A stretch of 64,000 nucleotides of DNA from Komagataeibacter melomenusus (GTDB lineage: Bacteria; Pseudomonadota; Alphaproteobacteria; Acetobacterales; Acetobacteraceae), in contig NZ_JABJWC010000003.1 of the NCBI RefSeq assembly GCF_013155395.1, positions 90,075-154,074 of the forward strand, read 5' to 3'. A program made the translations under genes and the position numbers. The notes beneath the pieces were generated by a model. The model was not told where the DNA came from and ran no database searches. It saw only the letters and a program-made list of their open reading frames with translations. Shown here one piece after another: positions 7,982 to 18,069 of the stretch. Positions within the stretch are counted from its first letter, which is position 1. Every line of letters begins with the position of its first letter.

Positions 7982-8715
7982 GCGCACCCCTGCTTTCCCC
8001 CGATGAACTCGAGGCGGCACTCCGCGCCATCGGGGCGGAACGCTACCACAACCTGCACCCCTTCCACCGTGCGCTGCATGATGGGCGGCTGAACCGTGCG
8101 CAGGTGCAGGCCTGGGCGCTGAACCGCTATTATTACCAGGCCAGCATCCCCGCCAAGGACGCAACGCTGCTCGCCCGCCTGCCCACGGCGGAACTGCGGC
8201 GCGAATGGCGCAGGCGGCTGGTGGACCATGATGGCGATGCGCCGGGCACCGGCGGTGTCGCGCGCTGGCTCAAGCTGACCGACGGGCTGGGGCTGGACCG
8301 CGCCTATGTGGAGTCGCTCGAAGGGCTGCTACCCGCCACCCGCTTCGCGGTGGATGCGTATGTGGCCTTCGTGCGTGACCGTTCCATCCTCGAGGCTATT
8401 GCCTCGTCGCTGACCGAACTGTTCTCGCCCACCATCATCAGCGAGCGCGTGGCGGGCATGCTGCGCCACTACGACTTCATTACGCCCGAAACACTGGCCT
8501 ACTTCCAGCCGCGCCTGACACAGGCCCCACGTGATTCCGATTTTGCGCTGGGCTACGTGAAGGAACATGCCCGCACGCCCGCGCAGCAGCAGGCGGTGCT
8601 CGGCGCGCTCAAGTTCAAGTGCGGCGTGCTGTGGGCCATGCTTGATGAGCTGGAATACGCCTACGTCAATCCGGGCCGCATCCCCCCCGGTGCGTTCCGC
8701 CCGGATGCGGCATGA
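7978..8715 (+). CDS. pqqC: Pyrroloquinoline-quinone synthase
   Basis: This 245-residue all-helical, cofactor-free oxidase carries out ring closure and the eight-electron oxidation of AHQQ to PQQ. RYHNLHPFH at the N-terminus, NRYYYQASIP and RRLVDHDGD carry the active-site His, Tyr and Arg residues of the family. It overlaps pqqB upstream and pqqD downstream by 4 nt each. Confidence 0.97.
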   Translation: MSAPLLSPDELEAALRAIGAERYHNLHPFHRALHDGRLNRAQVQAWALNRYYYQASIPAKDATLLARLPTAELRREWRRRLVDHDGDAPGTGGVARWLKLTDGLGLDRAYVESLEGLLPATRFAVDAYVAFVRDRSILEAIASSLTELFSPTIISERVAGMLRHYDFITPETLAYFQPRLTQAPRDSDFALGYVKEHARTPAQQQAVLGALKFKCGVLWAMLDELEYAYVNPGRIPPGAFRPDAA

Positions 8716-8993
8716 GCGCAGACCTGACTGACGAGACGGTCATCCGCTTCGCGCGCGGGGTGCGGTTGCAGCATGACCGCGTGCGTGAGCGCTGGATCAT
8801 CCAGGCGCCGGAGCGGGCCTTCATTCCCGATCCCATCGCGGCCGAGGTGCTCAGACTGGTCGATGGCACGCGCACGCTGGGCCAGATCATTGCCGATCTG
8901 GCCAGCCGCTTCGCCGCCCCGGTTGATGTGATCGGGCGCGATGTCCATGTCATGGTGACCGACCTCATGACCCGACAGGTGCTGGTGGCATGA
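8712..8993 (+). CDS. pqqD: PqqA-binding chaperone
   Basis: A 93-residue RiPP recognition element protein that presents PqqA to PqqE. RFARGVRLQHDRVRERWII and the WVLQAPER-like strand (WIIQAPERAF) fit PqqD, as does the winged-helix spacing up to LVDGTRTLGQII. It is a separate protein here, whereas some bacteria fuse it to PqqC. It overlaps both neighbours by 4 nt. Confidence 0.95.
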   Translation: MSADLTDETVIRFARGVRLQHDRVRERWIIQAPERAFIPDPIAAEVLRLVDGTRTLGQIIADLASRFAAPVDVIGRDVHVMVTDLMTRQVLVA

Positions 8994-10096
8994 CCGAAAC
9001 CATTCTCTCGCCCATGAGCCTGCTGGCGGAACTCACGCATCGCTGCCCGTTGCAGTGCCCGTACTGTTCCAACCCGCTGGCGCTGGAGCCGCGCAAGAAC
9101 GAGCTTTCCACCGCCGAATGGATCAGCGTGCTTGACCAGGCCGCCGAGATGGGGGTGCTGCAGGTGCATTTTTCGGGCGGCGAGCCGATGAGCCGCCCCG
9201 ACCTGCCCGAACTCATCCGCCATGCCGTGGGGCTGGGGCTGTACACCAACCTCATCACCTCTGGCGTGCTGCTGAACGAGAAGACCTTCCCGGCACTGGT
9301 GGAGGCGGGACTCGATCATGTCCAGCTTTCGTTCCAGGATATCGACACGAAAAATGCCGAGATTGTGGGCGGCATGAAAGGCGCGCAGGCCCGCAAGATC
9401 GAGGCGGCACGGCTGGTTGCAGCCGACGGCATGCCGCTGACGCTGAACTTCGTCATCTACCGTGAAAACGCAGATCGCGTGCCGCAGATGCTTGAGGCAG
9501 CGCTGAAGATGGGCGCGCGCCGGGTCGAGATCGCCCATACGCAGTATTATGGCTGGGGGCTGGCCAACCGCGAGGCCCTCATGCCCACCGCCGCCCAGCT
9601 TGAGCAGACCACGCAGGCGGTGGAGGCGGCACGCAGGACATACGAGGGCCGCCTGACCATCGATTACGTCACACCCGATTACTATGCCGACCGGCCCAAG
9701 CCGTGCATGGGGGGCTGGGGGCGGCGGTTCATCAACATCTCGCCCTCGGGCCGGGTGCTGCCGTGCCATGCGGCCGAGACCATTCCCAACGTCGCCTTCC
9801 CTGACGTGAAGCACGACACGCTGGACCATATCTGGCGTGAGGCCCCGCTTTTTACCATGTTCCGCGGCACGGACTGGATGCCCCAGCCCTGCCGGAGCTG
9901 CGACCAGCGCGAGAAGGACTGGGGCGGCTGCCGCTGCCAGGCCCTGGCGCTGGCAGGTGATGCCGCCGCGACTGACCCGGTCTGCTCACGCGCGCCCGAC
10001 CATGAGCGGGTCAAGGCCGTGCTCGACACCCTGCCCGCCACGCCGCCACCGTTTCGCTACCGGCGATATGCGCGTGCTACGGATGAGGTCGGCTGA
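8990..10096 (+). CDS. pqqE: PqqA peptide cyclase (radical SAM)
   Basis: This 368-residue radical-SAM/SPASM enzyme forms the Glu-Tyr C-C bond in PqqA. C19-x3-C23-x2-C26 (CPLQCPYC) binds the SAM cluster. The C-terminal cysteines in CMGGWGRRF, LPCHA and CRSCDQREKDWGGCRC bind auxiliary clusters. It is the last gene of the operon; pqqF/G protease genes are absent from the window. Its last 20 nt overlap the 3' end of the oppositely oriented sensor kinase gene. Confidence 0.97.
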   Translation: MTETILSPMSLLAELTHRCPLQCPYCSNPLALEPRKNELSTAEWISVLDQAAEMGVLQVHFSGGEPMSRPDLPELIRHAVGLGLYTNLITSGVLLNEKTFPALVEAGLDHVQLSFQDIDTKNAEIVGGMKGAQARKIEAARLVAADGMPLTLNFVIYRENADRVPQMLEAALKMGARRVEIAHTQYYGWGLANREALMPTAAQLEQTTQAVEAARRTYEGRLTIDYVTPDYYADRPKPCMGGWGRRFINISPSGRVLPCHAAETIPNVAFPDVKHDTLDHIWREAPLFTMFRGTDWMPQPCRSCDQREKDWGGCRCQALALAGDAAATDPVCSRAPDHERVKAVLDTLPATPPPFRYRRYARATDEVG

Positions 10097-11861
10097 CCTC
10101 GCCCTTCACGTCCACGCGCGGCAGGCAGATCACGAAGCGCGCGCCCTGCACGTGGCCATCGGCATCCACGCGGTTTTCAGCGCTGATGGTGCCGCGCAGG
10201 GCCTCGATGATCTGCTTGCTGATCGACAGGCCCAGGCCGGAATGCTGGCCAAAATTCTCGCTGCTCGGCCGCTCGGAATAAAAGCGGTCGAAAATGTTGT
10301 CGAGCTTGGCCTGCGGAATGCCGGGGCCATCATCACTGACCGCAATCTCCACCATGCCGCCCGCGGGCACCGCGCTGAGCAGGATCTTGCCATCGGGCGG
10401 CGAGAACGAGATGGCGTTGCCGATCAGGTTGCGCAGCACCTGCACCAGCCGGTCTTCCACCGCCAGCACCACCAGCCTGCGCTCGGGGCTGTCGCCGCTG
10501 CTTGCCACCGCCATGAAGGGCTGGCCCGGCTTGCGGGTGGCCTGATGAATTTCGGCCAGTACGGAGAGCAGCGGCACGATGGCCACCGGCTCGGCGCGGG
10601 TGCGCGAGAGTTCGGCATCCACGCGGCTGGCATCGGAAATATCGGTAATCAGCCGGTCGAGCCTGCGCACGTCGTCGTTGATGATCGACATCAGGCGGCG
10701 CTGGCGCTCGGGGTCATCAATGCGCAGCAGGCTTTCAATGGCCGAGCGGATGGAGGAGAGCGGGTTCTTGATCTCGTGGCTGACATCGGCGGCAAAGCGC
10801 TCGATGGCATCCATGCGCGCCCACAACGCGCTCGCACTGTCCTGCAACGCACGGGCAACCTCGCCAATCTCGTCGCGCCGGGCCAGCAGGCGCTCGGGCA
10901 CCATGTCGGTGCGGTCGGAGGATTCGCGCATGGTGTGGGCCGAGGCCGCAAGCCGCAGCAGCGGGCGGGCGATGGTGAGCGACAGATACCACGAGAGCAG
11001 GATGGTCAGCGCCAGCGCCATGAGGAACAGCGACAGGATGGACGAGCGCACGGCAAACAGCGAGCGGTCGACATCACGCGCCTCACGCGTGAGCTGGATG
11101 ATGCCCACCGTGGTCTGGCCCGCATGCATGACCGGCTCGGCCACGGTCACCATGAGCTGGTGGTCGGCGTTGCGGCGGATATAGGGCGGAATTTCCATCA
11201 CCCGCGTGCCATCGGGCTGGGTGACGGGCTGGATCGACGGGTCTGAATCCGGCGTGTCCAGCGTCATGATCCGCTCGCCCGAAAGCGTGGGCAACTGCGC
11301 CAGAAGCCAGTTATACAGCCGCTCGCCCATATTGATCGATGCGCCGTGTGGCGGGCTTGCGTGCTCGTCTTCCTCGGCCGGTGGCAGGGGGGTGGCCCGC
11401 ACGCCAAACCCTGCCTGTTCCACGCGGCTGTCGGCCACGATCTGGCCATCAGGGGCGAACAGGCGGGCATGCGCACTCGGGCTGGGCTCGGTCAGGCGCA
11501 GCAGCAGCGGCCCCGCAAGGTCCGGCGCCAGGGTCACGTCACGGTGCGACACGATCACGGCACTCTGCCCCAGCGCGCCCGCATAGATGCGCGCCTGCTC
11601 GCGCAGGGCCGAGACCTCGGCCTCAAGCAGGCTGTTCTGGAACTGGGTGAGGTACAGCAGCGTCAGCGCCAGCAGGCCGAGCGGCAGTGTATTGACCAGA
11701 AGGATGCGCCGCATGAGCGGCGAGACCAGCCGGGTGCGGTATTCCATGAATTCCGCAACCGCGTTCTGCCGCTCCCCGCTCCACCGCCGGGGCAGCAGGC
11801 GGCGCAGCGGGCGGGGAAGCGGTAGGGAAGACAGGAGAAGACGGGACACCGGCGTGCTCAT
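10077..11861 (-). CDS. chvG: ChvG/ExoS-like sensor histidine kinase
   Basis: A 594-residue inner-membrane kinase. TM1 is at about 52-71 and TM2 at about 275-297, with a periplasmic sensor domain of some 200 residues between them, then HAMP. The phosphoacceptor is H362 in [13 protein letters not shown], with N-box NLIGN at 478-482 and DGPGIP at 511-516 followed by [10 protein letters not shown]. The layout matches the alphaproteobacterial ChvG/ExoS acid- and envelope-stress sensor. The start overlaps the regulator stop by 4 nt. The usual hprK/PTS neighbours are absent here. Confidence 0.88.
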   Translation of the reverse strand: MSTPVSRLLLSSLPLPRPLRRLLPRRWSGERQNAVAEFMEYRTRLVSPLMRRILLVNTLPLGLLALTLLYLTQFQNSLLEAEVSALREQARIYAGALGQSAVIVSHRDVTLAPDLAGPLLLRLTEPSPSAHARLFAPDGQIVADSRVEQAGFGVRATPLPPAEEDEHASPPHGASINMGERLYNWLLAQLPTLSGERIMTLDTPDSDPSIQPVTQPDGTRVMEIPPYIRRNADHQLMVTVAEPVMHAGQTTVGIIQLTREARDVDRSLFAVRSSILSLFLMALALTILLSWYLSLTIARPLLRLAASAHTMRESSDRTDMVPERLLARRDEIGEVARALQDSASALWARMDAIERFAADVSHEIKNPLSSIRSAIESLLRIDDPERQRRLMSIINDDVRRLDRLITDISDASRVDAELSRTRAEPVAIVPLLSVLAEIHQATRKPGQPFMAVASSGDSPERRLVVLAVEDRLVQVLRNLIGNAISFSPPDGKILLSAVPAGGMVEIAVSDDGPGIPQAKLDNIFDRFYSERPSSENFGQHSGLGLSISKQIIEALRGTISAENRVDADGHVQGARFVICLPRVDVKGEVSRPHP

Positions 11862-12568
11862 TCCTCCTTGTAGCGGTAGCCGATGCCGTACAGCGTCTCG
11901 ATCTGGTTGAACGCGTCATCCACCTGCCGGAACTTCTTGCGCACGCGCTTGATGTGGCTGTCGATGGTGCGGTCATCCACGTAGATGTTCTCGCCATAGG
12001 CCGCATCGATCAGCTGGTCACGCGACTTGACCAGGCCGGGGCGGGCGGCAAGCGCCTTGACGAGCAGGAACTCGGTGACCGTAAGCTGGATGTCGCGCCC
12101 GTGCCACAGGCACTGGTGGCGGGTTTCATCCAGCGACAGGGCGCCGCGCACCATGGTGCCGGTGGGGCTGATGCCCGCCGCCTCGCTGCGGCTGACCTCG
12201 TTGCGGCGCAGCAGCGCGCGGATGCGCTCGAGCAGCAGGCGCTGCGAGAACGGCTTGGTGATGTAGTCATCCGCCCCCAGCCGCAGGCCCATGAGCTGGT
12301 CCACCTCCTCATCCTTGGAAGACAGGAAGATCACAGGCAGCTGCGAGCGCGCGCGCAGGCGCTGGAGCAGTTCCATCCCGTCCATGCGCGGCATCTTGAT
12401 ATCGAGCACCGCCAGGTCGGCCGGGCGCGATGACAGACCATGCAGCGCACTCTCCCCATCGGTATAGGTGCGGACGATGAAGCCTTCCGCCTCCAGTGTC
12501 ATCTGCACGGAGGTCAGGATGTTCCTGTCATCGTCAACCAGCACGATCGTCTGTTTCGTTGGCTCCAT
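11858..12568 (-). CDS. chvI: ChvI-like OmpR-family response regulator
   Basis: A 236-residue regulator. The receiver domain has acidic D12-D14, phosphoacceptor D56 ([10 protein letters not shown]) and K105 (ITKPF). The OmpR winged helix runs from about 140 to 236 and ends GIGYRYKEE. It is upstream of and overlaps the kinase gene. The pairing and sequence style suggest ChvI/ExoR-type control of envelope and acid-stress genes; the targets are not visible here. Confidence 0.9.
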   Translation of the reverse strand: MEPTKQTIVLVDDDRNILTSVQMTLEAEGFIVRTYTDGESALHGLSSRPADLAVLDIKMPRMDGMELLQRLRARSQLPVIFLSSKDEEVDQLMGLRLGADDYITKPFSQRLLLERIRALLRRNEVSRSEAAGISPTGTMVRGALSLDETRHQCLWHGRDIQLTVTEFLLVKALAARPGLVKSRDQLIDAAYGENIYVDDRTIDSHIKRVRKKFRQVDDAFNQIETLYGIGYRYKEE

Positions 12569-12775
12569 GGGGGCTCTCTTTTTGCTCCTTCGCCGATCCG
12601 GGCATGACCGCCAGCATCTTGCCTGGCAGGCGCGCGCAGCATAGCGTCATAACCGCCCGCATGTCATGAGGGGATGCGGGTGCCGGGATCCACTGGAATG
12701 ATAACGTCATTCCGGCTGCTCCGTTCACGGCAGGGACGTTGCGCAAAATCGGCATGCCTGCCGGGAGCGCAATGC

Positions 12776-12804
12776 CTTGTCCATCGGTCAGTCGTTACCT
12801 ACTT
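12776..12804 (+). promoter_or_regulatory. Sigma-32-type heat-shock promoter of grpE
   Basis: CTTG (12776-12779), an 18-nt spacer and CCTACTT (12798-12804) resemble the alphaproteobacterial RpoH consensus CTTG-N17/18-CYTATNT. The same spacing and nearly the same -10 element occur before dnaK, which supports the call. Transcription would begin within a few bases of the grpE ATG. Confidence 0.55.
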
Positions 12805-12812
12805 GTAAGAGC

Positions 12813-13421
12813 ATGAGCGAGAACACAGACCCCACCCCCTTTGCCGACGCCACCCCCGGCGATGGCACACCCTCCGACGCGCATGGCGCGCACGCCCACG
12901 AAGCGGCAGCGCCCCAGCCCGAGGCGGAGGCCGGACCCGACCCGCGCATAGCCGAGCTTGAAGCCGAACTCTCGGCCATGCGTGACAAGTGGATGCGCGC
13001 GGAAGCCGACATGCAGAACCTGCGCACCCGCACCAAGCGCGAAGTGGAAGATGCCCGGCAATACGCCGTGCAGAAATTCGCCAAGGACGTGGTCGAGGCC
13101 GCCGAGAACCTCAAGCGCGCGCTGGCCAGTCTGCCCAAGCCCACCGAGGGCGAGGACAAGCTGCTGACCAGCATGCGCGAAGGCATCGAGAGCACCGAGC
13201 GTTCGTTCATGGGCATTCTCGAGCGCAACGGCATCAAGGCGGAAGACGCGAAGGGCAAGCCCTTCGATGCCAACCTGCACCAGGCCATGAGCCAGCAGCA
13301 CAGCGACGAACACCCCGCCGATACCGTGATGGAGGCATGGACGCCTGCATGGACGCTGCACGGGCGGCTGCTCAAGCCGGCCATGGTGGTCGTGTCGAAA
13401 GGGCCGGCGCAGGCAGGGTGA
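12813..13421 (+). CDS. grpE: Nucleotide exchange factor GrpE
   Basis: A 202-residue DnaK cochaperone that drives ADP release. An acidic, Ala/Pro-rich N-terminus (1-45) is followed by the long dimerisation helix (IAELEAELSAMRDKWMRAEA) and the NLRTRTKRE motif. The beta-domain ends with LLKPAMVVVSKG, as is usual. The ATG at 12813 (MSENTD) is chosen; no clear Shine-Dalgarno precedes it apart from TAAGAG. An hrcA gene is not adjacent. Confidence 0.95.
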   Translation: MSENTDPTPFADATPGDGTPSDAHGAHAHEAAAPQPEAEAGPDPRIAELEAELSAMRDKWMRAEADMQNLRTRTKREVEDARQYAVQKFAKDVVEAAENLKRALASLPKPTEGEDKLLTSMREGIESTERSFMGILERNGIKAEDAKGKPFDANLHQAMSQQHSDEHPADTVMEAWTPAWTLHGRLLKPAMVVVSKGPAQAG

Positions 13422-13448
13422 AATCCCGCCCGTGCATGGCTGGCTCCT

Positions 13449-13477
13449 CTTGAAAGCGACGCACGGGCTGCCTACAT
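13449..13477 (+). promoter_or_regulatory. Sigma-32-type heat-shock promoter of dnaK
   Basis: CTTG (13449-13452; CTTGAA in context), an 18-nt spacer and CCTACAT (13471-13477) fit the alphaproteobacterial heat-shock consensus and mirror the site before grpE. It lies 129 bp upstream of the dnaK ATG in the grpE-dnaK gap, so dnaK-dnaJ can be induced apart from grpE. No CIRCE inverted repeat is present. Confidence 0.65.
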
Positions 13478-13606
13478 CGGATAATGATGACGGCGTGCGG
13501 GTGGATGTGGAAAAAACAGTCCGCGCCACACGCCGGACGACTGAATAAAGAAGGGTCTGTCCCGATGCTTCGGGTCCGGACAGGCCGCTGAAAAGGAGAA
13601 GATTTC

Positions 13607-15514
<1,908 letters not shown>

Positions 15515-15551
15515 TTGCCGCAAGGCGTCATACAGGCTCCGGAAAGCGGGG

Positions 15552-15571
15552 CGCGGGCCTGAGGGCCCGCG
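15552..15571 (+). terminator. GC-rich hairpin after dnaK
   Basis: A perfect 8-bp stem, CGCGGGCC with GGCCCGCG, and a TGAG loop lie 38 nt after the dnaK stop. There is no T-tract, so it may act as a partial terminator or mRNA end-protector in the dnaK-dnaJ gap. Confidence 0.5.
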
Positions 15572-15589
15572 TTCCCTTCCACCAGGGTG

Positions 15590-15620
15590 GCGCCCGTGCT
15601 TCTTTGAAGACGGGCGCTTT
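15590..15620 (+). terminator. Second hairpin in the dnaK-dnaJ gap
   Basis: GCGCCCGT (15590-15597) pairs with ACGGGCGC (15610-15617), and CTTC/GAAG extends pairing inside the loop; TTT follows. It may attenuate readthrough so that dnaJ is made at a lower level than dnaK. Confidence 0.55.
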
Positions 15621-15703
15621 CCATATGCTGCCCAACAATTAAAGCTGGAACGCGAGGATCGTGCCGCGACAAGCCGGGCGGCCGCGTTTGCTAGAGGACC
15701 AAC

Positions 15704-16831
15704 ATGGCCACCAAGATAGATTATTACGCAGCCCTTGAAGTTTCGCGTGATGCCAATGGCGATGAAATCAAGCGGGCGTATCGCAAGCTGGCCATGAAAT
15801 ACCATCCCGACCGCAATCCGGGGGATGCGCAGGCGGAAAGCAAGTTCAAGGAAATCAGCGAAGCCTACGACGTGCTGAAGGATGACCAGAAGCGCGCTGC
15901 CTATGACCGCTTTGGCCATGCCGCGTTCGAGGGCGGTGGCCCGGGGCCGGGTGGCTTCGACTTTGGTGGCGGCGGGCTTGGCGACATCTTCGAGCAGATG
16001 TTTGGCGACATGATGGGCGGCAGGCGCGGTGGCCGCCGCTCGGGCGCCGATATCCAGGTGCAGGTCACCATCACCTTCGTCGAGGCTTTTGCGGGGGTGA
16101 AGAAGGAAATCACCATCCCCACCCGCGTCACCTGCAAAAGCTGTGATGGCGCCGGCTCCGCCGACAAGGACCAGCCGCCCGAAACCTGCCCCTCGTGCCA
16201 CGGCGCGGGCAAGGTGCGCGCGCAGCAGGGCTTCTTTTCCATCGAGCGCCCCTGCCCCACCTGTCACGGCACCGGCCGCCTGATCCGCAACCCGTGCAAG
16301 GAATGCCACGGTGCGGGTACGGTGGAAAAGAACCGCACCATCGAGGTGGCGATCCCCGCAGGTGTCGAGGATGGCACGCGCATCCGCATCACTGGCGAGG
16401 GCGAGGCCGGCGGCAAGGGCGTGCCCGCAGGCGACCTGTATGTGCATGTGTCGGTGGAGGCGCATGCCATCTTCCAGCGTGATGGCGCCAATATCTATTG
16501 CCGCGTGCCGGTGCGCATGGGCCAGGCCGCCCTTGGCACCGAGATCGAGGTGCCGGTGGTCGATGGCTCGCGCGCCAAGGTCAAGATCCCGGCAGGTACC
16601 CAGACGGGCGAGCACTTCCGCCTGCGTGGCAAGGGGTTCTCGGTGCTGCGCTCTTCCGCGCGGGGCGACATGTATATTCAGGTCGTGGTCGAGACACCGC
16701 GCCACCTGAGCAAGCGCCAGCGTGAACTGCTTGAGGAATTCGAGGCCGATGCCGTAGGCCATGCCAAGGGCAGCCCCGAGAGCACCGGCTTCTTCAGCAA
16801 GGTGAAGGATTTTTTTGAAGGCAAGCTGTAA
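15704..16831 (+). CDS. dnaJ: Chaperone DnaJ (Hsp40)
   Basis: This 375-residue class A J-protein stimulates the DnaK ATPase. The J domain carries H34-P35-D36, followed by a Gly/Phe-rich linker. Four C-x2-C-x-G-x-G zinc repeats (CKSCDGAG, CPSCHGAG, CPTCHGTG, CKECHGAG) span about 144-205. AGAGGA lies upstream of the ATG. It is transcribed from dnaK across two intergenic hairpins. Confidence 0.99.
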   Translation: MATKIDYYAALEVSRDANGDEIKRAYRKLAMKYHPDRNPGDAQAESKFKEISEAYDVLKDDQKRAAYDRFGHAAFEGGGPGPGGFDFGGGGLGDIFEQMFGDMMGGRRGGRRSGADIQVQVTITFVEAFAGVKKEITIPTRVTCKSCDGAGSADKDQPPETCPSCHGAGKVRAQQGFFSIERPCPTCHGTGRLIRNPCKECHGAGTVEKNRTIEVAIPAGVEDGTRIRITGEGEAGGKGVPAGDLYVHVSVEAHAIFQRDGANIYCRVPVRMGQAALGTEIEVPVVDGSRAKVKIPAGTQTGEHFRLRGKGFSVLRSSARGDMYIQVVVETPRHLSKRQRELLEEFEADAVGHAKGSPESTGFFSKVKDFFEGKL

Positions 16832-16840
16832 GCCTGTTCT

Positions 16841-16863
16841 CACGCCATGGCGACCATGGCGTG
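16841..16863 (+). terminator. Hairpin just after dnaJ
   Basis: A perfect 10-bp stem, CACGCCATGG with CCATGGCGTG, and a CGA loop lie 9 nt after the dnaJ stop. No T-tract follows. Confidence 0.5.
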
Positions 16864-16907
16864 CAGGTGGTTGAAATTGCTGATGGGTCAGGTGTAGGGT
16901 CGAACCA

Positions 16908-16947
16908 CTATTCATGGTGAATCCCCCCCAACCTGCACCATGAATAG
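16908..16947. repeat. 12-bp perfect inverted repeat in the dnaJ-dapB gap
   Basis: CTATTCATGGTG (16908-16919) and CACCATGAATAG (16936-16947) are exact complements separated by 16 nt that include a run of C. It could be a protein-binding palindrome or an RNA hairpin. It is not followed by T residues, so a plain terminator is unlikely. Confidence 0.6.
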
Positions 16948-16953
16948 AGTTCA

Positions 16954-16981
16954 GGCGGCGCGATCCCCCGGTCGCGCCGCC
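16954..16981 (+). terminator. GC-rich hairpin upstream of dapB
   Basis: GGCGGCGCGA (16954-16963) pairs with TCGCGCCGCC (16972-16981) around an 8-nt loop, followed by ATTTGC. This is the strongest candidate terminator for the dnaK-dnaJ transcript and lies 34 nt before the dapB ATG. Confidence 0.6.
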
Positions 16982-17015
16982 ATTTGCATATCTGGGCACT
17001 GGTGGAGAAGACAGC

Positions 17016-17804
17016 ATGAACGCGCAGCCCCTGCGGATCGGGATTACGGGCCTTAATGGCCGTGTCGGCCGCCTTCTGGCGCAGGAAGTGCCAGCGGCAG
17101 GGGCCGTGCTGGCCGGTGGCACGACGCGCGATGGCCGCCCTGTTGAAGGGATCGACTGCCCCGTTCATGCCGATATCGCCACCCTTGCCGCGCAGTGCGA
17201 TGTGGTGATCGACTTCACCCATGTCAGCACGGTGGTGGCGCATGCCCAGGCCCTCGCTGCGGCAGGCACGGCATGGGTGCTGGGCACGACCGGCCTTTCA
17301 GCAGCAGACCAGCAGGCGGTCGATCTGGCCGCAACCCGCATTGCCGTGGTGCAGGCGGCCAATTTCTCGCCCGGTGTCACGCTGGTCACCCGCCTTGCGC
17401 GCCAGATGGCCGCCGTGCTGCCCGGCAGCGAGTATGATGCCGAGATCCTTGAAATGCATCACCGCCAGAAAGTCGATGCCCCTTCAGGCACGGCGCTGGC
17501 CATGGGCCGCGCGGTGGCGCAGGGGCGCGGCATCAGGCTCGAAGACCATATCGAAAGCGGGCGCGATGGCCATACCGGCCCGCGCGCTGATGGCGCGATT
17601 GGCTTTGCCGCCCTGCGCGGCGGGCAGATCGTGGGCGAGCATTCGGTCATCTTCACCTCCAGCCATGAACAGATCAGCCTGACCCACCGCTCGTTTGACC
17701 GCAGGGTCTATGCCACGGGCGCGGTCCGGGCCGCGCACTGGCTGCGCGGGCATGAGGTGGGACTCTATGATATGGAAGACGTGCTGGGCCTGCCGCGCGA
17801 TTGA
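17016..17804 (+). CDS. dapB: 4-hydroxy-tetrahydrodipicolinate reductase
   Basis: A 262-residue NAD(P)H-dependent enzyme of the lysine/meso-diaminopimelate pathway, feeding cell-wall and lysine synthesis. GITGLNGRVGR near the N-terminus is the dinucleotide-binding loop. EMHHRQKVDAPSGTAL carries the catalytic His pair and substrate-binding Lys. The length is normal. GGAGAAG lies upstream of the ATG. It is followed by a palindromic repeat copy and then metK. Confidence 0.97.
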   Translation: MNAQPLRIGITGLNGRVGRLLAQEVPAAGAVLAGGTTRDGRPVEGIDCPVHADIATLAAQCDVVIDFTHVSTVVAHAQALAAAGTAWVLGTTGLSAADQQAVDLAATRIAVVQAANFSPGVTLVTRLARQMAAVLPGSEYDAEILEMHHRQKVDAPSGTALAMGRAVAQGRGIRLEDHIESGRDGHTGPRADGAIGFAALRGGQIVGEHSVIFTSSHEQISLTHRSFDRRVYATGAVRAAHWLRGHEVGLYDMEDVLGLPRD

Positions 17805-17830
17805 TATCAAGGTATTGATAATAAAATATA

Positions 17831-17909
17831 AAAGTTTTCGGGTTCCGCCTTTTTTCAAAAAGGCGGCGTTCCTTGAAGCTTTTTGAAAAAAGCTTCACCA
17901 GAAACTTTT
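17831..17909. repeat. Dispersed palindromic repeat, copy 1 (intact)
   Basis: Two hairpins, CCGCC...GGCGG (17845-17866) and GAAGC...GCTTC (17875-17896), lie inside complementary outer arms (AAAGTTTTCGGGT and ACCAGAAACTTTT). The copy begins 27 nt after the dapB stop. The T-rich cores give terminator character on both strands. Confidence 0.9.
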
Positions 17910-18069
17910 CCATGGCAGTGCCTCGACCATCCGCGTGCCGCAGGCCATCCGGGAGGGTGGTATTCAGGGAAATGGCTTGACGCTTGGGCGGGTTTCGGCC
18001 AAACGCATGCGATCGTACGCCCGGTTTCGCAGGCGTTATTCTACTCCATACGAGGCAGACAGGACCATC

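Noticed and set aside
13422..13606. CIRCE/HrcA operator before dnaK
   Set aside because: No TTAGCACTC-type inverted repeat is present; the region fits a sigma-32 promoter instead.
17801..17810. TTGATATCAA at the dapB stop as an FNR box
   Set aside because: The half sites have no 4-nt spacer, so it does not fit TTGAT-N4-ATCAA, and it lies at a gene end.
17910..18069. SAM riboswitch in the metK leader
   Set aside because: I found none of the conserved core of the SAM-II or SAM/SAH types. The leader is G+C-rich and may fold, but this is not enough.
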